Below, piece after piece: positions 1-6,034 of a stretch of DNA of 8,510 nucleotides. The stretch lies in the NCBI GenBank assembly GCA_023443925.1, contig JAEZSL010000209.1, positions 1 to 8,510 on the forward strand. Reading direction: 5' to 3'. A program made the translations under genes and the position numbers. Within the stretch, counting starts at the first letter, position 1, and every line of letters begins with the position of its first letter. The notes under the pieces are model-generated. The model ran no database searches and was not told the DNA's origin. It saw only the letters and a program-made list of their open reading frames with translations. The DNA comes from Bacillota bacterium. GTDB lineage: Bacteria; Bacillota_A; Clostridia; Lachnospirales; Lachnospiraceae.

Positions 1-50
1 TTATCCTATGCTGACGTATTTTAAACACGACGATAAAACATACGAATTCA

Positions 51-56
51 AGGAGG
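51..56 (+). promoter_or_regulatory. Ribosome binding site deciding the Nudix gene start
   Basis: AGGAGG lies 6 nt before the ATG at 63. The alternative in-frame ATG at 57 begins at the next base after this site and would leave no spacer, so 63 is the better start. Confidence 0.8.
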
Positions 57-62
57 ATGGCT

Positions 63-458
63 ATGGAAAAATACAAAATCATGGTGAAAGGTATTGTAGA
101 GTATGAGGATAAATTTTTGCTGGTAGAAAAATGGTATGACGACCGTATTGTAGACCCTTATCAGTGGGAATTTATTGACGGCAAGTTAGAATTCGGTGAG
201 GATCCGGAAAAGGGAGTTCTCAGGCTGATTTTTGAGAGTACCGGATTATCCGTATTTGTTAACCGTATACTGTATACCTGGTCTTTTATGGTGGGTGATG
301 TATGTAATATCGGTATCAGTTTCCTGTGTCTTAGTACCAGGGATGATGTAGTGCTTTGCGAAGACTTGAATAATTTCAAATGGGTAACCAGAGAAGAAAT
401 CGGTAACTATATCAGTAACAAGGCGGTTATAGCTGATATTGAAAAAGCAGAATTATAA
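63..458 (+). CDS. Small Nudix-fold protein with degenerate Nudix box
   Basis: This 131-residue single-domain protein has the length and layout of a stand-alone Nudix hydrolase, a family that cleaves nucleoside diphosphates linked to another group. The box region begins at WEFIDGKLEFGE (G40, E46) and continues R54-LIFESTGL. Against the family pattern Gx5Ex7REUxEExGU, the G, first E, R, one E (E58) and final GL fit, but the Glu after Arg is Leu55 and the second Glu of the EE pair is Ser59. The usual PGG before the box is also changed to IDG. Two acidic metal-binding positions are therefore missing, so catalysis may be weak, altered or absent. The chosen ATG has AGGAGG at 51-56 with a 6-nt spacer; the in-frame ATG at 57 directly abuts that site and is less likely. 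The gene lies 79 nt before pyrC on the same strand. The substrate cannot be read from the sequence. Confidence 0.8.
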   Translation: MEKYKIMVKGIVEYEDKFLLVEKWYDDRIVDPYQWEFIDGKLEFGEDPEKGVLRLIFESTGLSVFVNRILYTWSFMVGDVCNIGISFLCLSTRDDVVLCEDLNNFKWVTREEIGNYISNKAVIADIEKAEL

Positions 459-473
459 TTTAATTAATTATAA
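453..473 (+). repeat. AT-only inverted repeat over the Nudix stop codon
   Basis: TTATAATT (453-460) and AATTATAA (466-473) are perfect 8-nt inverted repeats around TAATT. The left arm contains the TAA stop codon (456-458) and a TATAAT hexamer (454-459) that could act as a -10 element for pyrC, but no convincing -35 element lies 17 nt upstream. As RNA the stem would be weak. Confidence 0.4.
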
Positions 474-479
474 ACTAAC

Positions 480-501
480 GACGTTCGGCTTGCCGGACGT
501 C
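480..501 (+). terminator. GC-rich hairpin between Nudix gene and pyrC
   Basis: GACGTTCGGC (480-489) pairs with GCCGGACGTC (492-501) over 10 positions with one G-T wobble and a 2-nt loop, opening to 4 nt if the top pair melts. It is followed by ATTGTGTGT rather than a T-run, so it may be a weak terminator, a processing site or a leader structure for pyrC. The hairpin is clear; its function is uncertain. Confidence 0.5.
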
Positions 502-522
502 ATTGTGTGTAATCAGGTGTGG

Positions 523-529
523 AAAGGAG
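523..529 (+). promoter_or_regulatory. Ribosome binding site that fixes the TTG start of pyrC
   Basis: AAAGGAG sits 8 nt before the TTG at 538. Upstream in-frame TTG and GTG codons (439, 505) have no comparable site, so this motif decides the start. Confidence 0.75.
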
Positions 530-537
530 CGTTCATA

Positions 538-1815
538 TTGGCACTATTAATTAAAAATGGTTATATACTTGACCCGTTCTCCGGAACGGAAGGCATATCG
601 GATCTATATCTCGAAGACGGCATAATAAAAGAAATCAAAAGAGAAATTAACCGTGAAGCCAATGAGGTAATTGATGCATCAGGAATGTATGTCATGCCCG
701 GGTTTATTGACTTGCATGTACACTTGAGGGAGCCCGGTTTTGAATATAAAGAGACCATAGCAACCGGCTCCAAAGCGGCAGCAAGAGGAGGCTATACTAC
801 CATCTGCCCTATGCCGAATACGAATCCTGCCACAGATAGCCGGGAGATGATTGAAACCATTCTGCGGAAAGCAGAGGCGGAAGCAGTGGTTCATATACTT
901 CCAATCGGTGCGGTTACCAAAGGACAGAATGGTCTTGAATTGTCTGATATAAAAGAAATGGCAAAAGCGGGTGCTGCGGCAGTCAGTGAAGATGGCAAAT
1001 CTGTTATGAACACAGCACTTTACCGGCTGGGCATGAAGGAAGCAAAAGAGGCCGGAATCCCTGTATTTGCCCATTGTGAGGACAAAGATCTGGCAGGTAA
1101 GGGGGTTCTGAATGAAGGGCCAAAATCCAGGGAACTTGGTATGCCCGGCATCAGTAATGCAGTGGAAGATATTATCGCTGCCAGAGATATTCTCCTGGCA
1201 AAGGATACGGGAGCAGCGCTGCACCTGTGTCATTGTTCTACAAAAGACAGCGTTGCCTTTATCAAGCTTGCAAAAGAAAATGGACTGCCGGTTACCGGAG
1301 AGGTGTGCCCCCATCATTTTACCATGGCAGATGACGAGATTGAGAAGGATGATGCCAACTATAAAATGAATCCGCCTTTAAGAAGCAGAGAAGACATACA
1401 GGCCTTAAAAGAAGGATTACGGAATAATATTATGGATGTTATCGCAACGGATCATGCCCCGCACAGCGAAGCAGAAAAGGAAAAGTCCATTCTGGATGCA
1501 CCATTTGGAATCGTAGGACTGGAGACAGCCTTTGCCCTTACTATGACAGAACTGGTTATAAAAGGCTGGCTGACTCCTATGCAGCTGGTAGAGAAGATGA
1601 GTTTGAATCCGGCCAGGATACTTGGCATCGACAAGGGTATACTTGCTGTGGGAAAAGCAGCGGACGTTGTAATTGCCGACCCCAGGGAAGCATACAGAAT
1701 AGATAAAAATGAATTTGTATCAAAAGGGAAAAATACTCCTTTTCATGAAAAAGCGGTTACCGGCAGAATTAAATACACAATCGTTGAGGGAAATATAGTG
1801 TACCGGCATATTTAA
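538..1815 (+). CDS. pyrC: Dihydroorotase (type I), TTG start
   Basis: This cytosolic enzyme closes carbamoyl-aspartate to dihydroorotate, step three of UMP synthesis. The protein has 425 residues, the usual length of the bacterial type I class. The amidohydrolase signature DLHVHLREPG gives H60 and H62. The other expected metal-site residues are D152 (in SEDGKS), H179 (FAHCED), H232 (HLCHCST) and D305 (ATDHAPH), with spacing matching the known type I enzymes. The substrate-side PMPNTNP (91-97) and the MNPPLR loop (277-282) are intact, so it should be active. The start is TTG at 538, chosen because AAAGGAG lies 8 nt upstream and the product then begins ALLIKNGYILDP, a typical N-terminus. An extension to TTG 439 would run back into the Nudix gene and add about 33 residues not expected in the family. 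pyrF follows after 232 nt. Confidence 0.96.
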   Translation: MALLIKNGYILDPFSGTEGISDLYLEDGIIKEIKREINREANEVIDASGMYVMPGFIDLHVHLREPGFEYKETIATGSKAAARGGYTTICPMPNTNPATDSREMIETILRKAEAEAVVHILPIGAVTKGQNGLELSDIKEMAKAGAAAVSEDGKSVMNTALYRLGMKEAKEAGIPVFAHCEDKDLAGKGVLNEGPKSRELGMPGISNAVEDIIAARDILLAKDTGAALHLCHCSTKDSVAFIKLAKENGLPVTGEVCPHHFTMADDEIEKDDANYKMNPPLRSREDIQALKEGLRNNIMDVIATDHAPHSEAEKEKSILDAPFGIVGLETAFALTMTELVIKGWLTPMQLVEKMSLNPARILGIDKGILAVGKAADVVIADPREAYRIDKNEFVSKGKNTPFHEKAVTGRIKYTIVEGNIVYRHI

Positions 1816-2047
1816 AGCGTGTCTGAAACTGCTTTTTACAGACCGGTAGTTGCCCCACTTTGTGCTAGATAAGTTACGATTTAGTTGCCAAGGAGTGGTG
1901 CTTTCTCCCGAATAGATACACAGAAGTTTCAAAGTGAGCGTATAGACGGTGTTATGAGTTTTCAGGCAAGCTATAGTCGGAATGGACTAAATTTATATAT
2001 AGAGACACTAAATAATCAATAATCATATTACCAGTGGAGGTTTTAGC
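1816..2047 (+). other. pyrC-pyrF spacer with repeat-like first part
   Basis: No gene is supported here. The first 160 nt (1821-1980) are about 44% GC, unlike the very AT-rich spacers elsewhere in the window. This part holds a direct repeat TAGTTGCC (1847-1854, 1882-1889) and inverted pairs: GTCTG/CAGAC (1821-1825, 1839-1843), TGAAACT/AGTTTCA (1824-1830, 1925-1931), CACTTTG/CAAAGTG (1856-1862, 1930-1936) and GGAG/CTCC (1892-1895, 1905-1908). The last 67 nt are AT-rich and probably carry the pyrF leader or promoter, though I cannot place clear -35 and -10 boxes. The first part could be a dispersed intergenic repeat, an untranslated structured RNA or decayed coding DNA. Confidence 0.4.
2036..2040 (+). 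promoter_or_regulatory. Ribosome binding site of pyrF
   Basis: GGAGG lies 7 nt before the ATG at 2048 and supports that start. Confidence 0.8.
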
Positions 2048-2971
2048 ATGATAAATAAACTCATTAAAAAAATTGAACAGAGCAAAGCGCCTATTGTAGT
2101 CGGATTGGACCCTATGTTATCTTATATCCCGGAGCATGTGAAAGAAAAAGCTTATGAGGAAAAAGGAGAAACTTTAGCTGGTGCGGCAGAAGCCATCTGG
2201 CAGTTTAACAAAGCAATTGTTGATGCAACCTATGATCTGATACCTGCGGTTAAGCCCCAGATAGCCATGTATGAACAATTTGGAATTGAAGGTATCATAG
2301 CTTATAAAAAGACACTGGATTACTGTAAAGAAAAGGACTTGATCGTTATCGGAGATATCAAGAGAGGAGATATCGGATCAACTTCGGCAGCTTATGCAAC
2401 CGGTCATCTGGGTAAAGTAAAAGTAGGGGGCAATTCGTATTACGGTTTTGATGAAGATTTTTCTACGATAAATCCTTATATGGGTTCTGACAGTGTAGAC
2501 CCTTTTATTGAGGTATGTAAAGAAGAAAATAAGGGATTATTTATCCTTGTAAAGACCTCCAACCCATCCAGCGGTGAATTCCAGGATCAGCTGGTGGCCG
2601 GACGGCCCCTCTATGAGTTAGTAGGAGAGAAGGTTTCGGAATGGGGAGAAAAACATATGGGTGACGGATACAGTTATATTGGAGCGGTTGTCGGCGCGAC
2701 CTATCCGGAGATGGGTAAAACTCTGAGAAGGATTATGCCAAAGAATTATATCCTGGTTCCGGGTTATGGAGCTCAGGGAGGTAAGGCGGAGGATCTGGTA
2801 CATTATTTTAATAAAGACGGCCTTGGAGCCATCGTAAATTCTTCCCGCGGAATTATTGCAGCGTATAAACAAGCCCCATATGACAAGTTTGGACCGGCAG
2901 CTTATGCAGACGCCTCCAGGCAGGCGGTTATTGATATGAGGGATGATATTATGGGAGCCTTAAGTAAATAA
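2048..2971 (+). CDS. pyrF: Orotidine-5'-phosphate decarboxylase
   Basis: This enzyme removes CO2 from OMP to give UMP, the last step of de novo pyrimidine synthesis, as a cytosolic TIM-barrel. It has 307 residues, typical of the longer bacterial subgroup rather than the roughly 230-residue E. coli type. The N-terminal GLDP (D21) binds substrate. The catalytic charge network is visible as K69 (in AVKPQ) and D103, K105 and D108 in GDIKRGDIG. Phosphate-binding residues lie in VPGYGAQGG (237-245) and NSSRGI (R267). All key residues are present, so it should be active. The ATG is supported by GGAGG 7 nt upstream. It follows pyrC on the same strand and is closed by a terminator at 2997-3020. The pyrK, pyrD, pyrE and pyrB genes are not next to it in this window. 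Confidence 0.96.
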   Translation: MINKLIKKIEQSKAPIVVGLDPMLSYIPEHVKEKAYEEKGETLAGAAEAIWQFNKAIVDATYDLIPAVKPQIAMYEQFGIEGIIAYKKTLDYCKEKDLIVIGDIKRGDIGSTSAAYATGHLGKVKVGGNSYYGFDEDFSTINPYMGSDSVDPFIEVCKEENKGLFILVKTSNPSSGEFQDQLVAGRPLYELVGEKVSEWGEKHMGDGYSYIGAVVGATYPEMGKTLRRIMPKNYILVPGYGAQGGKAEDLVHYFNKDGLGAIVNSSRGIIAAYKQAPYDKFGPAAYADASRQAVIDMRDDIMGALSK

Positions 2972-2996
2972 TCTTTTAATTCATTTAAAATGGATG

Positions 2997-3020
2997 ACGG
3001 ATTCCCTTGAATCCGTTTTT
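2997..3020 (+). terminator. Rho-independent terminator after pyrF
   Basis: ACGGATTC (2997-3004) and GAATCCGT (3009-3016) form a perfect 8-bp stem with a CCTT loop, and the stem runs into TTTTT (3016-3020). It begins 26 nt after the pyrF stop. Confidence 0.88.
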
Positions 3021-3243
3021 CTGTTCCAGGGCAGGGAGAACCATTGCTGGTTGATGCTTATTCATCAATTTTGCAGCGGATTCTTTCTTTCTCTGAAGAA
3101 AAAAACTGTACCACAAATATTAGGACTCTTTGTTATTGTCCTTGATAAGAGGTACAGTTTACTTTTTTAGTTCTATTTAAGAGTGATTTTAATCCATTTA
3201 GATTAAACCATATAAATTAAATATCTAAATCAAAACATTTAAA
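3021..3243. other. Convergent intergenic region, no gene seen
   Basis: This stretch separates pyrF (+) from the C-S lyase gene (-). It contains small hairpins AACCA/TGGTT (3039-3043, 3048-3052) and TTGATG/CATCAA (3051-3056, 3063-3068, followed by TTTT), which share two bases and are alternatives. Beyond them are the large inverted repeat at 3103-3160, a stem TTTAATC/GATTAAA (3187-3193, 3200-3206) and a 10-nt direct repeat TAAATCAAAA (3226-3235 and 3240-3249), whose second copy covers the stop codon of the - strand gene. No coding potential was recognised. Confidence 0.6.
3103..3160. terminator. Large inverted repeat, probable bidirectional terminator
   Basis: AAACTGTACC (3103-3112) and GGTACAGTTT (3151-3160) are perfect 10-nt inverted repeats around 38 nt, which hold an inner 5-bp stem AGGAC/GTCCT (3122-3126, 3138-3142). 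On the + strand the stem is followed by a T-rich stretch (3163-3169). On the - strand it is followed by a run of Ts (complement of the A-run at 3099-3105). Lying between convergent genes, it fits a two-way terminator, with the long loop being unusual. Confidence 0.55.
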
Positions 3244-4428
3244 TCAAAAATTTTTATGGACGGTTATAGCTTCTTTTAGTTGGTTTAAGGCCAGAGTCAA
3301 AGTTTCTCTTTGGCAGGCTATATTAATTCTCTGAAAACCAATTCCTTCAGGACCAAACATGGTTCCGGCGTCCAGCCAGAGTTTGGCTTTATTTACAATA
3401 AGGTCTTCCAGCTCTTCCTCCGTAAGTTCCAGACTCCTGAAATCCATCCAAACCAGATAGGTTCCCTCCGGTTCGATCAGTTTAACTTCCGGAATATATT
3501 GTTCTAAAAAACCTTTTAAATAGGTTAAATTATTAAATAGGTATTCTTTTAATCCCTGAAGCCAGGCATCTCCGTATTCATAAGCTGCCTTGCAGGCGAT
3601 CAGACCCATAGTATTTAGCTGGCTGTAACCGGATTTCACGATTTCTGCTTTAAAAACGGATTTTAACTTAGGATTTCCAATGAATACATTAGAAACCTGA
3701 AGTCCAGCCAGATTAAAAGTTTTGCTTGGAGCGGTACAGGTAATGGCAAGGTCTGCAAATTCCGGTTTCAGACTGGCGAATACATGATGTTGGTGACCAG
3801 GGTAAATAAAATCAGCATGAATTTCATCGGAAACTACGATTACCTTATGTTTAACGCAGATATCACCTAATTTGATTAATTCTTCTTTTGTCCAGACTCT
3901 GCCGACTGGATTATGGGGATTGCATAATACGAATAATTTTACCTGGTTCTTCACTATTTTTTCTTCGAAATCAGTGTAATCAATATGATATCTACCGTCT
4001 TCATAAACCAGCGGGTTATTAATCAGGATTCTTTCGTTACTTTTTATGGCTTCCGAGAAAGGGTAGTAAACCGGTCTCTGAATCAGCACGGCGTCATTTT
4101 TCTGTGTAAAGGCACGGATAGCCATAGCCACTGCATAAACAACTCCCGGTGTTTTTACAAGCCATTTAGGTTCGATATCCCAATGGTAGTGAGCTTTAAA
4201 CCAAGTTTTCAGAACATTAAAATAATCTTCTTTTACATCCGTATAACCGAATATTCCATGTTGGCTGGCTTTTACAAGAGCTTGTGTAACTTCCGGCACC
4301 GTCGGAAAATCCATGTCGGCAACCCATAAGGGTAAAATATCAGCGGCTTTTCCCCTTTCAACGGCGAAATCGTATTTTAAGGAATTGGTATTTTTTCTGT
4401 CTGTTACTAAATTAAAATCGTAAGTCAT
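3244..4428 (-). CDS. patB: MalY/PatB-family PLP C-S lyase (probable cystathionine beta-lyase)
   Basis: This 394-residue fold-type I PLP enzyme matches the MalY/PatB length. Family members split cystathionine to homocysteine, pyruvate and ammonia, or act on cysteine and related thioethers. Visible landmarks are the N-terminal LPLWVADMDFPT, the PLP-stacking and binding segments CNPHNPVGRVW (N170) and SDEIHADF (D201), the Schiff-base lysine K236 in APSKTFNLAGL, and the carboxylate-binding R367 in RINIACQR. The ATG at 4428 is chosen because GGAGG (4434-4438) lies 5 nt before it. An ATG at 4440 overlaps that site and the upstream stop codon (TAATG). The gap to the upstream trans-sulfuration gene is 11 nt, so the two are co-transcribed and presumably T-box controlled. 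That context favours a methionine-pathway beta-lyase over a general cysteine desulfhydrase, though the sequence alone cannot decide. Confidence 0.9.
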   Translation of the reverse strand: MTYDFNLVTDRKNTNSLKYDFAVERGKAADILPLWVADMDFPTVPEVTQALVKASQHGIFGYTDVKEDYFNVLKTWFKAHYHWDIEPKWLVKTPGVVYAVAMAIRAFTQKNDAVLIQRPVYYPFSEAIKSNERILINNPLVYEDGRYHIDYTDFEEKIVKNQVKLFVLCNPHNPVGRVWTKEELIKLGDICVKHKVIVVSDEIHADFIYPGHQHHVFASLKPEFADLAITCTAPSKTFNLAGLQVSNVFIGNPKLKSVFKAEIVKSGYSQLNTMGLIACKAAYEYGDAWLQGLKEYLFNNLTYLKGFLEQYIPEVKLIEPEGTYLVWMDFRSLELTEEELEDLIVNKAKLWLDAGTMFGPEGIGFQRINIACQRETLTLALNQLKEAITVHKNF

Positions 4429-4439
4429 TGGCACCTCCA

Positions 4440-5573
4440 TTAATTTAAAGCCTGAGTTATATCTTCTATAAGGTCGTCCGCATTTTCAAGACCCACCGAA
4501 ATACGCAGAAGGCATTCGTTGATACCTCTTTCCAGACGTTCCTTAAGCGGTACGTCAGCATGGGTTTGGAGCATGGGATACGTAATAAGAGTTTCCACTC
4601 CCCCCAGGCTTTCTGCAAACAAAATCAGCTGAAGTCTTTCCAGTAACTGTATGGCGGTAGCTTCTTCGTCTACTTCAAAAGAGATCATGGACCCGAATCC
4701 GGTGGCCTGTTTTGAGGATACCCCGAAATTTGGATGCTCCGGAAGACCGATATAAAATACTTTTTTTATTTTTTTCTGGTTTGTAAGCCAGTATGCCAGT
4801 TTAAGGGCATTTTCCTGCTGACGGTCCATACGCACCGCCAGTGTCTTAATTCCGCGGATTAATAGCCAGCTGTCAAAAGGAGAGAGGCAGGCCCCTGTGG
4901 TTTTAAATATAAACCGGAGCTTTTCCGATAAATCCATACGGTTTGTCACTAAAAAGCCGGCTAAGGTATCATTATGGCCGCTTAAATACTTGGTGCCGCT
5001 GTGGATAACAATATCTGCCCCCAGCACAAGTGGCCGCTGGTAATATGGAGTGAGAAAGGTATTGTCTACGATCACCAGAAGATTAAGATTTTTGGCAATT
5101 TCACAGACGGCGGCAATATCCGTTACCTGCATCATGGGATTGGTGGGCGTCTCGATATATATGGCTTTTGTCTCGGGACGAATCAGTGAGCGAATAGCCG
5201 CCAGATCCGACGTATCGGTATAATCTACCTTCAAGCCGTTTTTCTTTGAAATATGTTCAAATAAACGGACGGTACCCCCGTACAGATCTCCGGAAGCGAT
5301 AATATGATCACCGATGGAGAAGAGTTCCATAAGAGCAGTGATAGCCGCCATTCCGGTTGAAAATGCCAGGGCGTCGATACCTTGTTCTAAATTGGCTACT
5401 ACTTTTTCCAGATGCTCTCTGGTTGGATTTTGAAGGCGGGAGTAATCATAGCCGGTACTTTTACCAACGCCAAGGTGGGCAAAGGTCGCTGATTGGTAGA
5501 TTGGTACGCTGACAGCTCCCGTACTGTGGGTTGTGTTCTCTGCTCCATGTATGCAAAGTGTTGTGATATCCAT
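4440..5573 (-). CDS. metB: Trans-sulfuration PLP enzyme (cystathionine gamma-synthase/lyase family)
   Basis: This 377-residue member of the Cys/Met-metabolism PLP family has the normal length. It shows GAVSVPIYQSATF near the N-terminus, the active-site YDYSRLQNPTR segment, FSTGMAAI (PLP phosphate binding), IETPTNP, the cofactor aspartate in VIVDNTF, the Schiff-base lysine K195 in HSGTKYLSGH, and the SLGGVETLITYP motif with THA (substrate carboxylate site). The same family includes cystathionine gamma-synthase, gamma-lyase and homocysteine synthases. Synthase is favoured here because the next gene resembles a beta-lyase and the leader senses tRNA-Met, but lyase is possible. The ATG at 5573 has AAGGAGG 8 nt upstream; longer readings would extend back into the T-box terminator. 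Expression should rise when methionine is scarce. Confidence 0.9.
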   Translation of the reverse strand: MDITTLCIHGAENTTHSTGAVSVPIYQSATFAHLGVGKSTGYDYSRLQNPTREHLEKVVANLEQGIDALAFSTGMAAITALMELFSIGDHIIASGDLYGGTVRLFEHISKKNGLKVDYTDTSDLAAIRSLIRPETKAIYIETPTNPMMQVTDIAAVCEIAKNLNLLVIVDNTFLTPYYQRPLVLGADIVIHSGTKYLSGHNDTLAGFLVTNRMDLSEKLRFIFKTTGACLSPFDSWLLIRGIKTLAVRMDRQQENALKLAYWLTNQKKIKKVFYIGLPEHPNFGVSSKQATGFGSMISFEVDEEATAIQLLERLQLILFAESLGGVETLITYPMLQTHADVPLKERLERGINECLLRISVGLENADDLIEDITQALN

Positions 5574-5593
5574 AATAGTTTCCTCCTTATTAT

Positions 5594-5621
5594 CCGGGTT
5601 GGTACAGTGAGCTTTTCCCGG
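5594..5621 (-). repeat. GC-rich hairpin between T-box terminator and metB ribosome site
   Basis: On the transcribed strand CCCGG/CCGGG arms (5617-5621 with 5594-5598) can pair across 18 nt, ending 7 nt before the AAGGAGG site. It could influence translation or mRNA stability, but the stem is only 5 bp. Confidence 0.3.
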
Positions 5622-5658
5622 GTGCATGTTCCTTCTGACATTATTTATCCTATACAAT

Positions 5659-5692
5659 AAAAAAACTCGTCTTCCGCATACAGAAGACGAGT
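5659..5692 (-). terminator. T-box rho-independent terminator
   Basis: Read on the - strand, ACTCGTCTTC (5692-5683) and GAAGACGAGT (5674-5665) form a perfect 10-bp stem with an 8-nt loop, followed by a run of seven Ts (5665-5659). Its 5' arm is also needed by the competing antiterminator, as expected for transcription attenuation. Confidence 0.93.
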
Positions 5693-5712
5693 AAAACCCG
5701 TGTTACCACTTC
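5683..5712 (-). promoter_or_regulatory. T-box antiterminator
   Basis: On the - strand GAAG (5712-5709) pairs with CTTC (5686-5683). A 7-nt bulge TGGTAAC (5708-5702) follows, and ACGGG (5701-5697) pairs with CTCGT (5691-5687) across loop TTTTA. This is the standard two-helix antiterminator with acceptor-binding bulge. The UGGU part would pair with an ACCA 3' end, meaning discriminator base A, as in tRNA-Met. The family bulge is usually UGGNACC; here one C is A. Confidence 0.88.
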
Positions 5713-5976
5713 AATTTATCTGTACATCACTGTAGCAGACCTCTAAGAGTACGACAGCAGATGAACTGATTATACTCCCTTGCTGTAACAGGCAACCCTG
5801 TCGAATTCTAAGTGCAATCCCAGTTGTAAACTTAAAGGGATACCGCAGTTCAAACCGCCACTCCTGAGCCATATTCAGCCATGTTCCGTCTGCTTTCTTT
5901 CACCGATAAAAGCTCTCTGAAAGACTTTTCACAACTTACTCTCTCATTCCTAGTGTTTTAGTATGAAATTGATAAA

Positions 5977-6005
5977 AGTATAGCAAAGAATTACAGTGAT
6001 GTCAA
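5977..6005 (-). promoter_or_regulatory. Strong sigma-A-type promoter of the T-box operon
   Basis: On the - strand TTGACA (6005-6000) is separated by exactly 17 nt from TATACT (5982-5977). A TG one base before the -10 makes it an extended -10 promoter. Transcription should start near 5970, giving a leader of about 400 nt before metB. The -35 lies 29 nt after the pepP stop codon. Confidence 0.88.
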
Positions 6006-6034
6006 CCTATAAAATGAATTAGTTTTAATAATAA

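Larger units (their letters stand above)
5659..5970 (-). promoter_or_regulatory. T-box leader, predicted tRNA-Met responsive
   Basis: This leader of about 310 nt precedes the metB-patB operon. In order on the - strand it has AGAGAG (5918-5913) and a GGTGAAAGAAAGC segment typical of the distal part of stem I. Next come the specifier region GAATATGGCTCAGGAG (5876-5861), then the T-box motif and antiterminator, and finally the terminator. Aligning the specifier region with the well-known GAA-N-codon-purine layout puts ATG (5872-5870) in the codon position, followed by G, so the sensed tRNA should be tRNA-Met. The UGGU bulge agrees with an A discriminator base. Uncharged tRNA would stabilise the antiterminator and allow transcription. 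T-box identity is secure; the Met specificity rests on my alignment by eye. Confidence 0.9.

Noticed and set aside
1..62. Possible end of an upstream gene (frame ending TAA at 22-24, or another open frame running to 106)
   Set aside because: Too little sequence is present to choose a frame or recognise a protein. The frame reaching 106 overlaps the Nudix gene by more than 40 nt and is probably its shadow.
480..537. PyrR attenuator or uracil-responsive leader before pyrC
   Set aside because: The hairpin loop lacks the conserved PyrR-binding sequence and no antiterminator alternative could be drawn.
679..1317. Long antisense open frame (212 codons) inside pyrC
   Set aside because: It lies wholly opposite a fully conserved dihydroorotase, has a Cys/Arg/His-rich composition typical of shadow translation, and shows no ribosome site or recognisable motif.
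3226..3249. Direct repeat TAAATCAAAA with 14-nt period as a possible functional repeat or site
   Set aside because: It is AT-rich, short, present twice only, and covers a stop codon; chance is a sufficient explanation.
4428..4440. patB start at ATG 4440 overlapping the metB stop (TAATG)
   Set aside because: GGAGG at 4434-4438 overlaps that codon and is correctly spaced for the ATG at 4428, which also gives the expected N-terminus.
5399..5641. 80-codon - strand frame starting in the metB leader, with AGGA 6 nt before its ATG
   Set aside because: It overlaps metB out of frame, shows no family resemblance, and metB has its own stronger ribosome site. A leader peptide is not needed for T-box control.
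5574..5970. SAM riboswitch ahead of the trans-sulfuration genes
   Set aside because: The conserved S-box core is absent, whereas T-box motif, antiterminator and terminator are all clear.
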